DNA from: an uncultured Eubacteriales bacterium
GTDB lineage: Bacteria > Bacillota > Clostridia > Christensenellales > Borkfalkiaceae
DNA: 9,012 nucleotides
Direction: 5' to 3'
Assembly (NCBI GenBank): GCA_905210545.1
Contig: CAJLXC010000052.1
Coordinates: 1-9,012 of the forward strand
Position numbers and translations under genes: made by a program. A model generated the notes under the pieces. That model searched no databases, was not told where the DNA came from, and worked only from the letters and a program-made list of their open reading frames with translations. Of the stretch, positions 6,952 to 9,012 are shown one piece after another (position 1 is the first letter of the stretch; each line of letters opens with the position of its first letter).

Positions 6952-6981
6952 CCTTTCGCATTGCAAAAATTATGTAAATTT

Positions 6982-8424
6982 CTAATTGTTTACTCCATGA
7001 TGTGCAGTTGGTGCTGAATCATCTATTTTGCTAAAAGTAAATCCATTGCTTAGTCCATAATCTATTATACTTTCTAACGCATTTAATGTTTTTTTATTTC
7101 CACTAAAGTCATGCATTAGTACAACATTAGCTCTTGTTTTCCTTAGTCCTTTTGTTACATTGTTATACACATCGGCTGAGTTCTTTGCCTCTCCCGCATC
7201 TCCTGATGATACGTTCCAATCAAAATACTTAAATCCTCGTGCTGTTACTTCATTTACTAATTTTGACATTATTCCCGGATTAAATTTACTTATTGTGTTT
7301 GAGCTTCCTCCTGGGAATCTTGTATAATAAGTAGTTATTCCTGTTGAATTCTTTATCTTGGTCTGTAATTTTGTTATGTTAGACATATAAGCATCAACAG
7401 ATTTATATATATCTTTGTAATTATGTGAATATCCGTGAATCCCTACTGTATGTCCTTCAGCCACTTCTCGTTTTATATATTTTTCACCATTACTATCATA
7501 ATTTAATATAAAGAATGTTGCTTTTACACCCTTTTTCTTTAAAATATCCAATACTTTTGGTGTGATACTAGAGCTTGGTCCATCATCAAAGGTTAAATAG
7601 ATTACTCCATCTTTATTTTGGCTATTGGCTTCTTGCTGTTTATATACAATAACAGTTCTGCTTGCTTTTCCTTCGTTGCCTTTCGAATCAGATACTTTAT
7701 ATGTGATTGTATATGTTCCTGCTTTATCTGTATTTACGCTTCCTTCTGTTGTTATTTTAGATGTTAAATCTCCATCTTTATCATCTGTTGCTTTTGCACC
7801 TTTTTCATTGTATTTGCCACCAACTACGACATACATCCTTTGATTTCCATTTAGTGTTATAACTGGTGCTACGTCATCTATTAAATGTACTTTTCTCTTC
7901 TTTTCGGTTGTATTTCCTGATGTGTCAGACACTGTATATACAATTTCAATTTCATCATCATTTATTTTGTTTTGCTTTAATTCTACTTTGTCAGTTATAT
8001 CTCCATCATAATTGTCAATTGCTTTATATCCCGGATCTTTGTATTCTTTCGCATACGAATATTCTATTTCGTCACTACCTTCTAGAGTTATTTCTGGTGA
8101 AATTGTATCAACTATTTGTACAGTTTGCTTATGTGTGTATTTTCTTCCCCATAGCATCGGAATCTCAAGTTCTACTTCATAATTTCCTACTTTATAATAA
8201 TCAATATTTCCATTTACTTTTATTGACTTTGATACATCTTTTCCCATATATATTGTTTTTGGTTCTTGTAGTTCGGTTCCACTTTTTGCTTCTATTTTTA
8301 TTGTATTTTTTGAGCTTTCTTCAATGATAGGATTTTTAAAAGATAGTGTAAGAAATGCAATTAATATGTATATTGCAATTATTTCAATTACTCTTATAAT
8401 TACTCTTTTTTTGCTTTTTTTCAT
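6982..8424 (-). CDS. Membrane-anchored polysaccharide (peptidoglycan) deacetylase with Ig-like modules
   Basis: This is a NodB-family (carbohydrate esterase 4) deacetylase on the outer face of the membrane, probably removing N-acetyl groups from peptidoglycan GlcNAc to resist lysozyme. The 480 residues comprise a short basic start, one membrane anchor (about 8-28), a weak Ig-like segment (44-106), and two clear DUF5011-like Ig modules (107-182 and 183-262, each with a DG/DI-T and VSD-xxGN pattern). The NodB domain follows (272-470). All active-site motifs are present: TFDDGP (278-283, Asp280/281), HGYSH (His330, His334), RFPGGS (369-374), DW (402-403) and LMHD (436-439). The start at 8424 has GGGGAG eight bases upstream. 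The open frame extends upstream to 8526, but those codons are antisense to the sbp gene and follow its base usage, so I reject them. The substrate is inferred from the family, and chitin oligomers or other glycans are possible. Confidence 0.95.
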   Translation of the reverse strand: MKKSKKRVIIRVIEIIAIYILIAFLTLSFKNPIIEESSKNTIKIEAKSGTELQEPKTIYMGKDVSKSIKVNGNIDYYKVGNYEVELEIPMLWGRKYTHKQTVQIVDTISPEITLEGSDEIEYSYAKEYKDPGYKAIDNYDGDITDKVELKQNKINDDEIEIVYTVSDTSGNTTEKKRKVHLIDDVAPVITLNGNQRMYVVVGGKYNEKGAKATDDKDGDLTSKITTEGSVNTDKAGTYTITYKVSDSKGNEGKASRTVIVYKQQEANSQNKDGVIYLTFDDGPSSSITPKVLDILKKKGVKATFFILNYDSNGEKYIKREVAEGHTVGIHGYSHNYKDIYKSVDAYMSNITKLQTKIKNSTGITTYYTRFPGGSSNTISKFNPGIMSKLVNEVTARGFKYFDWNVSSGDAGEAKNSADVYNNVTKGLRKTRANVVLMHDFSGNKKTLNALESIIDYGLSNGFTFSKIDDSAPTAHHGVNN

Positions 8425-8446
8425 AATATCCACTCCCCATCTTCTA
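8425..8446. other. Composition breakpoint between sbp and the deacetylase gene
   Basis: A/T-rich, CpG-poor sequence ends at the deacetylase start, and the sbp gene begins at its stop codon with higher GC and a different codon choice (for example frequent CTG and CAG). The two genes have unrelated functions. In known sulfate operons sbp is followed by the permease gene cysT rather than a deacetylase. The gap is too short to hold a terminator and a promoter. Confidence 0.65.
8433..8438 (-). promoter_or_regulatory. Ribosome binding site deciding the deacetylase start
   Basis: GGGGAG on the minus strand lies eight bases before the ATG at 8424. It supports the 480-residue form over the upstream ATG codons. 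It falls in the 19-base gap where base composition changes. Confidence 0.65.
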
Positions 8447-9012
8447 GTTTCCATAGATTCTGTCAAAAACTCCTCCATCTGCAAAATGTTTCCGCTGCAC
8501 TTCCTGCCAGCCGCCAAAATCATCAATCGTCTTCAGTTCCATATTCAGATCAAAAACATCACTGTATTCCTCCAAAATTTCCTGATTGACCGGACGATAA
8601 TAATTCTCAGCTGCAATTCTCTGTGCGTCATCAGAATACAGATAATTCAGATATTCCCTGGAAACTTCTTCTGTACCACGATTCTCTGCGACCTCATCCA
8701 CAACAGCTACCGACGGTTGAGCCAGAACACTGATACTCGGAGCAATGATCTCAAATTCATCCGGATCATCTTTTACAGAAAGAAATGCTTCATTTTCCCA
8801 GGCAATCAGCACATCTCCCTGCCCGTTTTCTACAAAAGAGGTCGTAGCACTTCTTGCTCCGGAATCCAGTACCAGAACATTCTGGTATAATTTCTTTATA
8901 AATGCTTCCATCTTCTCTTCATCATTATTATATATTTTCTGAGCATAAGCCCAGGCTGCCAGATAATTCCATCGTGCACCGCCGGATGTCTTCGGGTTTG
9001 GAGTGATCACAT
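8444..9012 (-). CDS. sbp: Sulfate ABC transporter substrate-binding protein, C-terminal part (5' end outside window)
   Basis: This extracytoplasmic lipid- or membrane-attached binding protein captures sulfate (or thiosulfate) and passes it to the CysTWA importer. About 189 codons are visible, roughly the last 55-60 percent of a 330-350 residue family member. Near the edge, TPNPKTSGGARWNYLAAWAYA is the family signature, with SGG contacting the oxyanion. GARSATTSFVENGQGDVLIAWENEA supplies further ligand contacts including the Trp. The end FGGWQEVQRKHFADGGVFDRIY is the standard C-terminus, so the 3' end is natural and stops with TAG at 8446-8444. The apparent GTG at 9010 is an internal codon and not the start. 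Sbp and CysP are not separable here. The expected cysT is absent downstream, where the deacetylase gene begins after 19 bases. Confidence 0.93.
   Translation of the reverse strand, partial: VITPNPKTSGGARWNYLAAWAYAQKIYNNDEEKMEAFIKKLYQNVLVLDSGARSATTSFVENGQGDVLIAWENEAFLSVKDDPDEFEIIAPSISVLAQPSVAVVDEVAENRGTEEVSREYLNYLYSDDAQRIAAENYYRPVNQEILEEYSDVFDLNMELKTIDDFGGWQEVQRKHFADGGVFDRIYGN

Noticed and set aside
6890..6981. T-box or other riboswitch upstream of lysS
   Set aside because: The promoter is only about 34 bases from the start codon, which leaves a leader too short for any such element; no terminator-like hairpin is seen either.
7866..8327. Long plus-strand frame of 153 residues rich in Leu, Phe and His
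   Set aside because: It is the shadow of the deacetylase gene, whose domains are unambiguous, and it has no recognisable motif.
8425..8526. N-terminal extension of the deacetylase frame of 34 residues
   Set aside because: These codons lie antisense to the end of sbp, have that gene's base usage and lack any signal-like character; the ATG at 8424 with GGGGAG upstream and a membrane anchor right after it fits the family.
8324..8890. Plus-strand frame of 188 residues crossing the sbp/deacetylase gap
   Set aside because: It runs antisense to two confidently identified genes and has no family features.
1..9012. Defence system, prophage, CRISPR array, toxin-antitoxin pair or mobile element
   Set aside because: Every substantial frame is explained by housekeeping or envelope genes; no spaced repeats, transposase, integrase or inverted terminal repeats were found.

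Overview
The window looks like low-to-moderate GC Firmicutes (Clostridia-type) DNA, but it is not compositionally uniform. It reads as three blocks. Block A (about 1-4940) is CpG-rich: I count about 28 CpG in 3001-3300. It has strongly clostridial gene content, including the spore protein YtfJ/GerW. Block B (about 4950-8425) is AT-rich and CpG-poor: I count 7 CpG in 5401-6000. Block C (about 8446-9012) is intermediate, with 26 G+C in the 60 bases from 8761. All confidently called genes lie on the minus strand, so transcription runs from right to left. The many plus-strand open frames are shadows of these genes.

Block A, in transcription order: the C-terminal part of a site-2 (M50) membrane protease, scpA and scpB (the SMC-condensin partners), an intrinsic terminator, a DUF2953 membrane protein (YtfI-like), ytfJ (GerW), a D-alanyl-D-alanine carboxypeptidase of the DacF/DacB type, and an RsuA/RluB-type 16S/23S rRNA pseudouridine synthase cut by the left edge. 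This is a familiar clostridial neighbourhood linking chromosome segregation, sporulation and cell wall work. Genes overlap or sit a few bases apart, apart from the terminator between scpB and the DUF2953 gene.

Block B, in transcription order: a membrane-anchored polysaccharide deacetylase with Ig-like modules, a clear sigma-A promoter, lysS (class II lysyl-tRNA synthetase), a 76-residue protein of unknown function, and the 5' part of the M50 protease gene. Block C holds the C-terminal half of a sulfate-binding protein of an ABC importer.

The two block boundaries are the most notable features. One falls inside the M50 gene at its conserved HEFAH zinc motif, with the frame kept open. The other falls in the 19 bases between the sbp stop codon and the deacetylase start. 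The simplest reading is a contig joined from three genomes (assembly or amplification chimera). Recent recombination is less likely. I see no RNA gene, CRISPR array, transposase, integrase or attachment site, and no convincing undescribed system. The individual genes are ordinary housekeeping or cell-envelope genes.
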